Of a stretch of 64,000 nt of DNA, positions 1-8,803 are shown in pieces. The notes under the pieces are model-generated. The model had not been told where the DNA came from and did not search any database. It worked only from the letters and a program-made list of their open reading frames with translations. The translations under genes were made by a program, and so were the position numbers. This DNA comes from JAAOIF01 sp965217125 (lineage in GTDB: Bacteria; Pseudomonadota; Gammaproteobacteria; PS1; Pseudothioglobaceae): the NCBI GenBank assembly GCA_965217125.1, contig OZ244244.1:806001-870000 (forward strand), written 5' to 3'. Every line of letters starts with the position of its first letter. Within the stretch, counting starts at the first letter, position 1.

Positions 1-94
1 TGACAATATCAGCATTGCAGGCACTTTCCCAAGCGAGCAGATTGGAGAGTTTTTCTTGAAAGTCAGATTGATTGGAATTAAGAACGGCAATCAT
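1..94 (-). CDS. hisD: Histidinol dehydrogenase, N-terminal fragment (runs off the window)
   Basis: The reverse strand starts MIAVLNSNQSDF and continues ...LLAWESACNADIV to the window edge. This matches the N-terminal pattern of HisD, the NAD-dependent enzyme that oxidises L-histidinol to histidine in the last two steps of histidine synthesis. Its ATG overlaps the TGA of hisG as ATGA, so the two genes are translationally coupled in the common hisG-hisD order. Only 31 codons are visible, so the call rests on position plus this short stretch. Confidence 0.75.
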   Translation of the reverse strand, partial: MIAVLNSNQSDFQEKLSNLLAWESACNADIV

Positions 95-708
95 AGATTT
101 TTTTGAATGCCATTAACCCAAAATTTAATTTCCGCATTTTTAGTTTTAAAAGCAGCGGCATTTACCACTAATCGAGAGGAAATATCTGCAATGTGTTGCA
201 GCGGCATTAAGCCATTGGCTTTAAGCGTATTGCCAGTATCAACCAAATCAACAATACAATGCGCCAAGCCAACCATAGGGGCAAGCTCCATAGCACCGTA
301 GAGTTTGATAATTTCAATCTGTTGCCCTTTGCCCTCAAAATAACGCTTGGCTGAATTGGCATATTTAGTGGCAATTTTTAGCGTGTTTTGTTGTAATTTC
401 TTTTTATTGCTGGCAGCAACCATCAATTTGCATTTGGCGATGTTCAAATCTAATAATTCAAACAAACCATTTGCGCCGTGTTCTAACAATACATCTTTAC
501 CCGCAATGCCAATATCAGCCGCACCATGTTGCACAAATACAGGCACATCAGCAGCGCGAATCACAATAACTTTGACCTTGGCAAGATTGGTATCAAGAAT
601 CAATTTTCTTGAATTTAGTTCCCCGTTGGCAATTTCTAAGCCTGCTGCTTTAAGCAAGGGCAGTGTTTGTTGGAGTATTCTGCCTTTAGAGAGTGCGATT
701 GTTAGCAT
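91..708 (-). CDS. hisG: ATP phosphoribosyltransferase, short form
   Basis: HisG joins ATP and PRPP, the first and feedback-controlled step of histidine synthesis. The 205-residue protein begins MLTIALSKGRIL, carries the family blocks ADIGIAGKDVL and the phosphate-binding VDLVDTGNTLKANGL, and stops there. It lacks the C-terminal regulatory ACT-like domain of the ~300-residue long form. Short HisG proteins normally work with the HisRS-like regulatory subunit HisZ, which is not in this window. It lies 3 bp after murA and overlaps hisD by 4 bp, so murA-hisG-hisD probably form one transcript. Confidence 0.95.
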   Translation of the reverse strand: MLTIALSKGRILQQTLPLLKAAGLEIANGELNSRKLILDTNLAKVKVIVIRAADVPVFVQHGAADIGIAGKDVLLEHGANGLFELLDLNIAKCKLMVAASNKKKLQQNTLKIATKYANSAKRYFEGKGQQIEIIKLYGAMELAPMVGLAHCIVDLVDTGNTLKANGLMPLQHIADISSRLVVNAAAFKTKNAEIKFWVNGIQKNL

Positions 709-711
709 AAT

Positions 712-1971
712 TTAATCTTGCATCCGTTCAATTTGCGCACCTAATAATTTTAATTTTTCTTCAATGGTTTCATAACCACGGTCAAGATGGTAGACACGCT
801 CAATGGTAGTGGACCCTTTAGCAGCTAATCCTGCTAATACTAAAGATGCTGAGGCTCGCAGGTCAGTTGCCATAAGATGTGCGCCAGTTAAGGATTTTAC
901 TCCTTTGCAAAGCACTGTGTTGCCTTCTAAAGTTAGGTCTGCGCCCATACGCGCAAGCTCAGGTATGTGCATAAAACGATTTTCAAAAATATTTTCAGTA
1001 ATAGAGCTATAGCCATCAGCAATGGTATTAAGCGCGGTAAATTGTGCCTGCATATCTGTTGGGAAATTTGGGTAAGTGCTGGTTTTAATATTCACCGCCT
1101 TAGGGCGCTTGCCTTGCATATCTAGCGTGATTGAATTGCTTTTAGTTGTAATTTCAGCACCCGTTTCCATTAATTTTTCCAGCACAGCTTGCATTGATTG
1201 ATGACGAATGTTTTTAACAGTAATAGAGCCACCAGTAATCGCAGCAGCCACTAAATAAGTCGCCGCTTCAATACGGTCTGGGCAAACTGCATATCTGACA
1301 CCATTGAGATTTTTTACCCCTTCAATGGTTAGTATTGAGGTGCTAATACCTGAAATTTTTGCACCCATTTTATTCAAGCAAAGACATAGGTCTGATACTT
1401 CCGGCTCTTGAGCAGCATTATGAATAGTGGTAGTGCCTTTGGCTAAAGTAGCTGCCATAATTAAGTTTTCAGTAGCGGTTACGGTTATTTGGTCAAAATG
1501 TATTTTTGTGCCAACCAAAGACTTGGCTTGTGCATAAATGTAGCCATTTTTAACTTTAATCTTAGCGCCTAATTGTGTTAATGCTTTTAGATGAAGATTA
1601 ACAGGACGGGTGCCGATTGCACAACCACCGGGCAATGAAATTTTGGCTTTGCCGTATTTTGCTAACATCGGCCCTAATGCCAAGATTGAAGCACGCATGG
1701 TTTTAACCAAATCGTAGTCTGCATTTAGGTTAGTTAGATTTGAAGAATCAATAAATAATGAGCCATCAGATTCTAAAATAAATTCAGAACCCATACCCAT
1801 CAATAATCTTAGTGCGGTGGATATATCGCTAAGATGCGGTGTATTGGTTAAGGTGATTGGCTCATCTGCCAAAATTGAGGCAAATAAAATAGGCAGAGAT
1901 GAGTTTTTAGACCCAGCAGTTTTAACACTGCCGTGCAGTGTATTTTCGCCTTGAATGACTAATTTATACAT
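712..1971 (-). CDS. murA: UDP-N-acetylglucosamine 1-carboxyvinyltransferase
   Basis: MurA transfers enolpyruvate from PEP to UDP-GlcNAc in the cytoplasm, the first committed step of peptidoglycan precursor synthesis and the target of fosfomycin. The 419-residue length is standard. The catalytic loop reads PGGCAIGTRP with the nucleophilic Cys near residue 117, so the enzyme should be fosfomycin-sensitive in principle. The conserved N-terminal KNSSLPI lies near residue 22. It is 3 bp downstream of mlaC and 3 bp upstream of hisG, the usual mla-murA-hisG neighbourhood of gammaproteobacteria. Confidence 0.97.
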   Translation of the reverse strand: MYKLVIQGENTLHGSVKTAGSKNSSLPILFASILADEPITLTNTPHLSDISTALRLLMGMGSEFILESDGSLFIDSSNLTNLNADYDLVKTMRASILALGPMLAKYGKAKISLPGGCAIGTRPVNLHLKALTQLGAKIKVKNGYIYAQAKSLVGTKIHFDQITVTATENLIMAATLAKGTTTIHNAAQEPEVSDLCLCLNKMGAKISGISTSILTIEGVKNLNGVRYAVCPDRIEAATYLVAAAITGGSITVKNIRHQSMQAVLEKLMETGAEITTKSNSITLDMQGKRPKAVNIKTSTYPNFPTDMQAQFTALNTIADGYSSITENIFENRFMHIPELARMGADLTLEGNTVLCKGVKSLTGAHLMATDLRASASLVLAGLAAKGSTTIERVYHLDRGYETIEEKLKLLGAQIERMQD

Positions 1972-1974
1972 AAA

Positions 1975-2643
1975 TTATTTATTGAGTTTTTTGATTATTT
2001 TATCAAGCAAACTATCAATCCCTTCACGCCTAATACGCGAGTTAAATTGGGCAGCATAATTGGTGATTAAACTCACACCTGAAAACACAACATCATAAAT
2101 GCGCCAGTGAGTTGATCTAATCATCTTTAAAGAAACAACAACAGGCTTAGGATTATCATTAAAAATAATCATTAATTTAACAATAGCTTTGTTGTCCTTG
2201 CGTTTTATGGCAGGATCAACTGAGATATTAATGCTGTCTAATCTATCGTAAGAAACCAAAACACCTGCATAATCTTTAATCAATGATTGCACGATGTGTT
2301 GTTGAAAAATAAGTTTTTGTTGATTATTAAACTTGTGCCAGTGTTTTTTAAGTGATAATTCTGTTGCAACATCTATGGCAATGTTGGGCAGTATTTTTAT
2401 TTTGACAAGTGTTTTAACATTTTCAAGCGATGCTTTATTTTGTTTTTTAAGCTCTTTTAACGATGACAATGCACCAATCATAATATTGAGTGCGGCAGTA
2501 TCCGGCGGGTCAATAATATCAGCAGCTGAATCGATTATTGTGCCTAACGGCATAGCCGCTGTATTAGCTGTATTAACTGTATTAGCTGTTGCAAAAGTAA
2601 GGCTTGCATAGAATATAGTTAATATAATTGAAAATATTTTCAT
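1975..2643 (-). CDS. mlaC: Periplasmic phospholipid-binding protein MlaC (Ttg2D family)
   Basis: A 222-residue protein with a cleavable signal peptide (MKIFSIILTIFYASLTFATA) and the MlaC/Tgt2 fold pattern: helical N-terminus, then RSTHWRIYDVVFSGVSLITNYAAQF near the end. MlaC ferries phospholipids between the outer-membrane MlaA and the inner-membrane MlaFEDB transporter. Here it is the first gene of its transcript, with no mlaFED upstream, and neither mlaB nor a bolA-like gene lies between it and murA, where both often sit. The rest of the pathway must be elsewhere or absent. It is divergent from uvrC with a 52-bp shared promoter region. Confidence 0.85.
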   Translation of the reverse strand: MKIFSIILTIFYASLTFATANTVNTANTAAMPLGTIIDSAADIIDPPDTAALNIMIGALSSLKELKKQNKASLENVKTLVKIKILPNIAIDVATELSLKKHWHKFNNQQKLIFQQHIVQSLIKDYAGVLVSYDRLDSINISVDPAIKRKDNKAIVKLMIIFNDNPKPVVVSLKMIRSTHWRIYDVVFSGVSLITNYAAQFNSRIRREGIDSLLDKIIKKLNK

Positions 2644-2695
2644 TGTATTTTCTTTTGAGTGATAATAAAATACCCTATTTTACCTTTTTGTATAA

Positions 2696-4483
2696 ATGTC
2701 GGTTAAACATAAACTGAAAAATTTAAGTCATTATCCAGGCGTTTATCAAATGTTAGATAAACACGCACAAGTGATTTATGTAGGCAAGGCAAAAGACCTT
2801 AAAAAGCGTGTATCAAGTTATTTTAGCAAAACCCATACTATCGATAAAACCAGAGCGTTGATTGCCAATATTAAAGATTTTGAGGTGATTGTTACAGATA
2901 CTGAAACTCAGGCTTTATTATTAGAAAATCAACTTATTAAACAACACAAACCGCGTTATAATATTTTGCTCAAAGATGCAAAGAGCTATCCGTATATCTA
3001 TATTAGCAATGACAAACACCCTAAAGTGGGCTTTTATCGTGGTCATAAAAATGAAAATTATCAATTTTTTGGCCCCTATCCCTCTGCCTATGTGGTGCGA
3101 GACTCATTGACTTTGTTAAAAAAAATATTTAAAGTGCGACAATGCAGCAATACAGTTTATCGCGCCCGTTCGCGCCCGTGTTTAGAATATCAAATCGGGC
3201 TGTGTAGTGCGCCCTGTGTTGGCAAAATTAAGGATGAAGACTACGCCTATGATGTGGCAATGATGTCGCTATTTTTGCAAGGCAAAGGTGCAGAAACCCT
3301 AAACAAAGTTGCAGAAAAAATGCGCCAAGCATCACAGCACTTAGACTTTGAATTAGCAGCGCATTATCGAGACCAACTGATTGGATTGCGCAGCATTCAA
3401 GAGCAGCACAGCTCACAATCAATCAGTGATATGGATGTTATTAGTATTGCTACCCAAGACGGGGTGCATGCTATTGAAGTGTTATTTATTCGCTCAGGCA
3501 AACAAATTGGGCAGCAGTGCATTTTTCCAAAACACAGCAAAGGCAAGAGCAATAGTGTGGTTTTATCAGCATTTTTGCCTTTGTATTATTTAGGCAAAAA
3601 CACACCAAAACAGTTATTATTGAGTGAAAAATTAGCAGATAAAAAACTGATTGCCGCAGCATTATCAAGCAGAATTATTGACACACCACAAAAAGACAAA
3701 CGGCATTTTTTAACCATCGCCTCGCTCACTGTTAAAGAAAATCTCAAACAACAATTAATCTCAAAATTTAGCAAACACGCACAACTGCAACAATTACAAA
3801 AAACACTTAATTTGCAATCATTGCCAAATACTATGGAATGCTTTGATATTAGCCATACTATGGGCGAGGCAACTACAGCCTCTTGTGTGGTGTTTGAAAA
3901 AGGGCGGCCTAAGCTTAGTAAATATCGTCAATTCAATATTAAAAATATCACTCCAGGTGATGATTATGCAGCAATCAATCAAGCAGTATTTCGGCGTTAT
4001 AGTCGTTTGTTAAAAAGCAATGCAGCCTTGCCTGATATAGTGTTTATTGACGGCGGTTTAGGGCAACTTAACCAAGCAATTATGGTGATGAATTCAATCG
4101 GCATTGATTGCATTCAATTAGTAGGCGTTGCCAAGGGTGAAGGTAGAAAAGCTGGGCTTGAAACTTTAATTATTGTTAAACACGGGAAAACTCAAAAAAT
4201 CAATCTTGCGCCACATGACCAAGCACTAATGTTAGTCAATCATATTCGCGATGAAGCACACCGCTTTGCAATCAAACATCACCGCCAAAAACGCGCCAAA
4301 AAACGCCAAACCTCATCACTTGAAAATATTAAAGGCGTAGGCAAATTACGCAGAAGTGCATTACTCAATCATTTTGGCGGCCTGCAAGAGATTCAAAAAG
4401 CCAGTTTCGATGAATTGCAAAAAGTCAGCGGCATTAATTTAGCATTAGCAACTAAAATAGCGGCAAGTTTTAGAAAAGTTTAA
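2696..4483 (+). CDS. uvrC: Excinuclease ABC subunit C
   Basis: UvrC makes both incisions around DNA lesions in nucleotide excision repair with UvrA and UvrB. The 595-residue protein shows an N-terminal GIY-YIG nuclease (GVYQML near residue 14, IYVGKAKDLKKRV near 27), a cysteine cluster (RPCLEYQIGLCSAPC), a UVR motif for UvrB contact, an RNase H-like second nuclease (ECFDISHTMG) and C-terminal helix-hairpin-helix motifs (IKGVGKLRRSALL). It is transcribed alone and is followed by a long repeat tract. Confidence 0.97.
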   Translation: MSVKHKLKNLSHYPGVYQMLDKHAQVIYVGKAKDLKKRVSSYFSKTHTIDKTRALIANIKDFEVIVTDTETQALLLENQLIKQHKPRYNILLKDAKSYPYIYISNDKHPKVGFYRGHKNENYQFFGPYPSAYVVRDSLTLLKKIFKVRQCSNTVYRARSRPCLEYQIGLCSAPCVGKIKDEDYAYDVAMMSLFLQGKGAETLNKVAEKMRQASQHLDFELAAHYRDQLIGLRSIQEQHSSQSISDMDVISIATQDGVHAIEVLFIRSGKQIGQQCIFPKHSKGKSNSVVLSAFLPLYYLGKNTPKQLLLSEKLADKKLIAAALSSRIIDTPQKDKRHFLTIASLTVKENLKQQLISKFSKHAQLQQLQKTLNLQSLPNTMECFDISHTMGEATTASCVVFEKGRPKLSKYRQFNIKNITPGDDYAAINQAVFRRYSRLLKSNAALPDIVFIDGGLGQLNQAIMVMNSIGIDCIQLVGVAKGEGRKAGLETLIIVKHGKTQKINLAPHDQALMLVNHIRDEAHRFAIKHHRQKRAKKRQTSSLENIKGVGKLRRSALLNHFGGLQEIQKASFDELQKVSGINLALATKIAASFRKV

Positions 4484-4485
4484 AA

Positions 4486-5405
4486 TTAAAAATCTTTTCT
4501 TGCTCTGCTTTTTTTTGCCCCCACAAACAAATCTAATGGCATCCCAATCCTCAATGCGATAATGTGCAAAAATCGCCGTCCAGGCGATAGGGCGAAGCCC
4601 GATTTTGATGGAGTCTTAGGGGTGGGGGCTTGGGGGAGGGCGTCGGGATCTCGAGTTGAGGTAAAATCTACCACGCCCTCCGCGCGCGTAGCCTGCCCTT
4701 GGGGTGCAAACAGATGATATGACACAAAAAATACACAAACAATTCTAATAGCGTTGCTCTTGCTCTGTTTAGATGCGACTGAAGTCGCATTACCAAAAGA
4801 AAATACCATCTGGAAAGGCGATTTCAATTGCCTCATCACCAGAGAAAGGAGACTTTAGTCATATAAATGCAAGTATAGATGCGACTGAAGTCGCATTACC
4901 AAAAGAAAATACTGATTTCAATCGCATCTATGCTTGTATGCTTGTATTGAGGCGATTTTTGCCACTTATACATTGAGGATTGGGGCGTAATTAAATTTGT
5001 TGGTGTTGGTAGAAAAAGCAGAGCAAGAGCGGCTTTGGTAATGCGACTTCAGTCGCATCTATGGCACCCCAATCCTAAAAGCGACAGTGGCAAAAATCAG
5101 CTTGCTCTGCTTTTTAACTAACCACAGATACATTAGGTATCTGGAAAGACGATTTCAATTGCCTCGTCAGCAGAAAAGGAGACTTTAGTCATATAAATGC
5201 AAGCATAGATGCGACTGAAGTCGCATTACCAACTGCACAAACAAACCTAATAGCACTGCTCTTTTGCTCTGTTCTGTTATCTGCTCTCTGTTTTCTGCCT
5301 CTCTGCCTTCTGCTCTCTGTTTTCTGCCGCTCTTGCTCTGTTCTGTTCTCTGCCTCTCTGCCCTCTGTTTTCTGCCTTCTGCCCTCTGCTCCTAATACCG
5401 AATAA
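4486..5405. repeat. Intergenic repeat tract I (palindromes, hairpin element, CAG-purine heptads)
   Basis: This gene-free 0.9 kb between uvrC and the first cadherin gene is a mosaic of the three repeat types found elsewhere in the window. Four copies of the palindrome TGCGACTGAAGTCGCA lie at 4774, 4880, 5042 (opposite orientation) and 5210. One reverse-oriented hairpin element lies at 4525-4740. A pyrimidine-strand heptad array (CTG plus four mostly pyrimidine bases) lies at about 5262-5400. Phrases such as GAGACTTTAGTCATATAAATGC also repeat within it. Short ORFs here are in shared repeat sequence and have no ribosome-binding sites, so no gene is called. Confidence 0.85.
4525..4740 (-). repeat. 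Multi-hairpin GC-rich repeat element, copy 1
   Basis: This is the reverse-oriented and most diverged copy of an element also found at 8021, 19878 and 25883. It keeps the inverted pair ATCGCC/GGCGAT, the small GGGC-GCCC stem, the GGGGGAGGGCGT arm and the central CTCGAG. The second long arm has drifted to ACGCCCTCCGCGCG. Read on the minus strand, the stem GGCGAT is followed by a T-run, as in an intrinsic terminator. Confidence 0.75.
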
Positions 5406-7682
5406 TTATTCTGAATATAAATCTAAATAAGCCTTCAACTCTGGGGTTGTTTTTCTGTCATCAAGTGCATTATTAGCAATGGTAGTATGTAAATTGTTAG
5501 CATTAGAGTTTAGTAAATATTTAAAGATAATTAATCCATCATTAGAGGCAGTAAGAGACCCATTGCCATCAATATCTAATAGGCTTTTTGCATTATCTAA
5601 ATACTTTTTCAACTTTATGGTTGTTTTTCTGCCTTCAACTGCATCATTAGCAATGGTAGTATGTAAATTGTTAGCGTTAGAGTTTAGTAAATATTTAAAG
5701 ATAATCAATCCATCATTAGAGGCAGTAAAAGAGCCATTGCCATCAACATCTAAGGAAAAGGCTGGGTCATTTGTTACCGTAATAGTAAGACTTTGGGTAA
5801 AAATAGTATTATCTCCATTAAGTGTTGAAATGCTAACAGATATGGTGCCTGTTTGAAGGGTATTAGGGTTATTGGCTGTTAATCTATCGCCAGAAATTGA
5901 GAAAGTCGCGGTATTATCTACTAAAGCATAAGCACGACCAGTATCAGTGGCATTAGTTGATAAAAATCCAACAGTTGCCCCGTCTGCGGCTTGGTTAGTT
6001 ATGGTATTTTTTGAAATGGTTATCTCAGTTACAGTGCCGCTTGGGCCCTCAGCAACAGTTATTATAAAATCTTCGGAAACAACAATGTTATTAGCATCAG
6101 TTGAGCTAATGGTAATAGTATATGAGCTTAGTGTTGCTTGATCAAAAACGGCAGTGGTTATTAGTTTATCGCCGTCAATTGAGAAATAATTATAACCTGG
6201 GATTGGAAGAGTAGCATCATCATAAGTTGTTTTTATATAATCAACAAGGTTACCACCGCCATCAGTTGAACTAGCTCCTATAAATCGCCCTCCATCATAT
6301 TTATCATCCCAACCAGTCAATCGGACTGTTGCATCATCAACTTCAATAGCAGCAAAGCTAGTTGATTCAGTATCACCATTAATAATAGTAACTACAAAAT
6401 TAGCAATACTAGCAGAAGCAGTACCATAAGTATAATAAGTATTAACAAAAGTAGTAGTAGCTCCACCAAGTTCCACAACTTTAAATTCATTCAAGGCAGG
6501 GTTACCATTATCTACTTCTTCCACAGTAAATGTGAAATTCTTCCTAATATCAATATTATAACTATAAGGTCCCGTGCCACCATCTGTAGCAAGTATTCCA
6601 ACAGTTGTTCCGATAGCATTATTCTCAGCCACACTCCTTGATGAAAGCATTAAACCATCATTTCCATCTATTATAATAATAGTAAAATCTTTTGAATAAG
6701 TAGCATGAAATGGCGTGCCGTCATTTGTGTTAATAGTAACAGTATATGTAGATTGTGTTTCAAAATCAAACGCAACATTAGCTGTTAAAACACCATTATT
6801 ATCAATTGAGAAAAAATTATTATCTGTTGCGCCAGTTAAAGTATAAGTATGATTTCCGCCATTGTCATCAACTGTTGAAAAAGTTGCTATAATATCTCCA
6901 ATACTATTATTTTCTTGTATGCTTAGAGTTGTTGTATTAGAAATTATATCTGTTGGAGTATCGGCTACATCATTTATATCAATATAAAAGTTTTTTGAAT
7001 AACTACCACCACTATCGGTTGCTTTAATAACAATAGTATAAGAAGCTCTTTCTTCATAATTAAAAGCAACATTAGATTCTAAAACGCCAGTAGTAGCATC
7101 AATTGAGAAAAGATTAGAAATTGTAGATGTAATAACAGCATTGCTAATACTCTTAAATGCGATAGTACTAAGGGCAACAGTACTACCTGCAACATTGCCA
7201 AATGCATTAAAACCAATTAATGTTGCGCCACTTAAACTAATAGGAACAACTAATATTACTTCTCCCTCAGTAGCAGCATTAGTAGCACCAATCGAAGCAG
7301 AAACTCCAGTAGAAGCAGTCAAATCATTTATAGCCGTTACTAAAGTAGCAGCAGGATTATTGTTATCATCATCATCATTAAAATTTATAGCAGCTATAGT
7401 AAGTATTCCTGCATTATTAGGTCTTTGTATTCTAAAAGAATTAGCACCATTAGCACCATAACCAACAGCCCCTTCTTGTGATACTACATCAAATGCAAAA
7501 ATAAAAGTATTTTCCACAGTATAAGAATGAGTTCCAGTGCCATTACCAGAAGCAGTTCCAACGATTGTTACAGCGGCAGAGTTTTCATCTATGCTATTTG
7601 CTGTAAGAGTTATAGTTGAAGGAGTAGCATTAACTAAGGCTGCTAAGCTGAATAATAGGCTTGTTAGGATTATTTTTTTCAT
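5406..7682 (-). CDS. Secreted cadherin-repeat protein with C-terminal dockerin-like repeats (paralog 1)
   Basis: 758 residues starting at MKKIILTSLLFSLAALVNA, a clear signal peptide; the longer open frame upstream lies in repeat sequence and is rejected as N-terminus. Several cadherin-type units follow, each with a SYT.V/FFSID pattern (for example VAFDFETQSTYTVTI). Some are split by an inserted module (see findings). The C-terminus has two near-identical repeats, DVDGNGSFTASNDG + LIIFKYLL, the calcium-loop pattern of dockerin-like domains seen in many marine bacterial surface proteins. No anchor is visible, so it may be released or bound through other proteins. Cohesins are not present nearby. 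The upstream 40 bp are shared with the paralog at 8804-10765. Confidence 0.8.
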   Translation of the reverse strand: MKKIILTSLLFSLAALVNATPSTITLTANSIDENSAAVTIVGTASGNGTGTHSYTVENTFIFAFDVVSQEGAVGYGANGANSFRIQRPNNAGILTIAAINFNDDDDNNNPAATLVTAINDLTASTGVSASIGATNAATEGEVILVVPISLSGATLIGFNAFGNVAGSTVALSTIAFKSISNAVITSTISNLFSIDATTGVLESNVAFNYEERASYTIVIKATDSGGSYSKNFYIDINDVADTPTDIISNTTTLSIQENNSIGDIIATFSTVDDNGGNHTYTLTGATDNNFFSIDNNGVLTANVAFDFETQSTYTVTINTNDGTPFHATYSKDFTIIIIDGNDGLMLSSRSVAENNAIGTTVGILATDGGTGPYSYNIDIRKNFTFTVEEVDNGNPALNEFKVVELGGATTTFVNTYYTYGTASASIANFVVTIINGDTESTSFAAIEVDDATVRLTGWDDKYDGGRFIGASSTDGGGNLVDYIKTTYDDATLPIPGYNYFSIDGDKLITTAVFDQATLSSYTITISSTDANNIVVSEDFIITVAEGPSGTVTEITISKNTITNQAADGATVGFLSTNATDTGRAYALVDNTATFSISGDRLTANNPNTLQTGTISVSISTLNGDNTIFTQSLTITVTNDPAFSLDVDGNGSFTASNDGLIIFKYLLNSNANNLHTTIANDAVEGRKTTIKLKKYLDNAKSLLDIDGNGSLTASNDGLIIFKYLLNSNANNLHTTIANNALDDRKTTPELKAYLDLYSE

Positions 7683-7760
7683 AGTTTTGTATTTTGTAGT
7701 TAAAAATGCGGTAAGTATATCATTGTTTGCAGGCGTTATTATATTATTATTTGCTCTGTT
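7683..7760 (-). promoter_or_regulatory. Upstream region shared by the two cadherin genes
   Basis: The 40 bp before the start codon (reverse strand ...TATACTTACCGCATTTTTAA...) is almost identical to the region before the second cadherin gene at 10766-10806. It includes a TATACT that could serve as a -10 box about 40 bp from the ATG. Conservation outside the coding frame in two paralogs suggests a shared promoter, but duplication alone would also preserve it. Confidence 0.4.
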
Positions 7761-8315
7761 CTGCTCTCTGTTCATTAGCTTTGTTTGTGCTGTTGGTAAT
7801 GCGACTTCAGTCGCATCTAAGAGGCAGAGAGGCAGAGAACAGAACAGAGCAAGAGCGGTGCTATTAAGTTTGTTTGTGCAGTTGGTAATGCGACTTCAGT
7901 CGCATCTATGCTTGTATTGAGACGATTTTTGCCATTGTCGCATTGAGGATTGTGGCGTAATTAGATTTGTTTGTGTTGGTAGAAAAAGCAGAGCAAGTCA
8001 AGAGCAATGCCATTAGAACCGTTTGTGTATCTTTTACATTATATCGTCTGTTTAGGGGAGGGCGTGGTAGAGTGTGCCTCAACTCGAGATCCCGACGCCC
8101 TCCCCTAAGACCCCACCCTATATAGTTTATCAAAATCGGGCTTCGCCCTATCGCCTGGACGGCGATTTTTGCCACTTATACATTGAGGATTGGGGCGTAA
8201 TTAGATTTGTTGGCGTTGGCAGAAAAAGCAGAGCAAAAATAATTACTCTGTTCTGCCCTCTGTCTTTTGTTTTCTGCTATCTGTTTTCTGCCTCTCTGCT
8301 CCTAATACCGAATAA
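7761..8315. repeat. Intergenic repeat tract II
   Basis: A mosaic of the same repeat families. Palindrome copies TGCGACTTCAGTCGCA lie at 7800 and 7889, a short CAG-purine array at 7822-7855, the multi-hairpin element at 8021-8212 and a pyrimidine-strand heptad array at about 8246-8300. The phrase TAATACCGAATAATTATT at 8303-8320 also ends the arrays beside both cadherin genes (5393, 8790). No convincing gene is present. Confidence 0.85.
8021..8212 (+). repeat. Multi-hairpin GC-rich repeat element, copy 2
   Basis: Perfect 11-bp arms GGGGAGGGCGT (8055-8065) and ACGCCCTCCCC (8095-8105) enclose a CTCGAG-containing loop. They are followed by the stems GGGC-TTC-GCCC (8138-8148) and ATCGCC-TGGAC-GGCGAT (8150-8166) running into TTTTT. 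The last stem plus T-run has the form of an intrinsic terminator on the plus strand. The copies at 19878 and 25883 keep the same stems with compensating or neutral changes, arguing for a structured RNA or DNA role. Confidence 0.8.
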
Positions 8316-8420
8316 TTATTCATGTTTTAATTTTAGATTTTTTTTGTCTAAAAGAACATAAAAAAATAGTGCTGTACTTATCACAGCCAGTACAGACAAA
8401 ATTATTGTAAATGTATTCAT
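8316..8420 (-). CDS. Single-pass membrane microprotein B (34 aa), function unknown
   Basis: The frame reads MNTFTIILSVLAVISTALFFYVLLDKK and ends LKLKHE: one hydrophobic helix followed by a basic tail. A strong Shine-Dalgarno GGGAGG lies 5 bp before the ATG, inside the end of microprotein A, and the start overlaps A's stop as ATGA, so the pair is translationally coupled. I do not recognise the family; small subunits of membrane complexes often look like this. Its stop codon lies within the repeat phrase TAATACCGAATAATTATT, so the repeat may have replaced the original 3' end. Confidence 0.5.
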   Translation of the reverse strand: MNTFTIILSVLAVISTALFFYVLLDKKNLKLKHE

Positions 8421-8539
8421 TGAACCTCCCTGCTTTCAAGCATATAGCCGGTGATAAAAAATATAAATGAAACCCAACCAGCAGAAAAATAAGTAAATAA
8501 AGAATATGAATTGTCATCTACTAACGGAGCGATAACCAT
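8417..8539 (-). CDS. Membrane microprotein A (40 aa), function unknown
   Basis: The frame begins MVIAPLVDDNSYSLFTYF and continues through a hydrophobic stretch (GWVSFIFFITGYMLE) to SREVQ. The predicted topology is one membrane helix. There is no clear ribosome-binding site before this ATG, and an upstream in-frame TTG is possible. Its ATGA overlap with microprotein B, and the good ribosome-binding site for B inside its end, support real translation of the pair. Family unknown. Confidence 0.4.
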   Translation of the reverse strand: MVIAPLVDDNSYSLFTYFSAGWVSFIFFITGYMLESREVQ

Positions 8540-8803
8540 TATAATCAAAAACTGCTTTTGACATATCTTGACAAAATTTACTCAAATATAATTTTTGATT
8601 CTCTGTTTTTATCAGTTTTATACTTAATTTTAGCAGGTAAATTATCTAAAAATTATCAAATTCATTTAATTTAACCCCTTTGATAAAAACTGCGGTTCCC
8701 TAAAAAACTGGAAATAATTATGTGTTGGTAGAAAAAGCAGAGCAAAAATAATTACTCTGTTCTGCCCTCTGTTTTCTGCCTCTCTGCTCCTAATACCGAA
8801 TAA
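8540..8803. other. AT-rich intergenic region with a short heptad array
   Basis: No gene is seen. The left part (8540-8700) is AT-rich and presumably carries the promoter of the two membrane microproteins on the minus strand. The right part (about 8719-8803) repeats the phrase TTGGTAGAAAAAGCAGAGCAA, a short CTG-pyrimidine array and TAATACCGAATAATTATT, which runs directly into the stop codon of the second cadherin gene. Confidence 0.6.

Noticed and set aside
5262..5400. CTG-pyrimidine array considered as a CRISPR or DGR variable region
   Set aside because: Units are 7 bases with no spacers, and there is no reverse transcriptase or template-repeat pair nearby.
7683..7775. Longer N-terminus of cadherin protein 1 (from 7775)
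   Set aside because: The extra 31 residues precede a classic signal peptide and come from repeat and promoter sequence; the paralog supports the start at the MKKII methionine.
7906..8175. Conserved minus-strand ORF (MAKIAVQAIGRSPILI...) recurring at 25850-26038
   Set aside because: It lies wholly inside the multi-hairpin repeat element, has no ribosome-binding site, and the frame beyond the shared part differs between copies. The likeness is explained by the repeat DNA.
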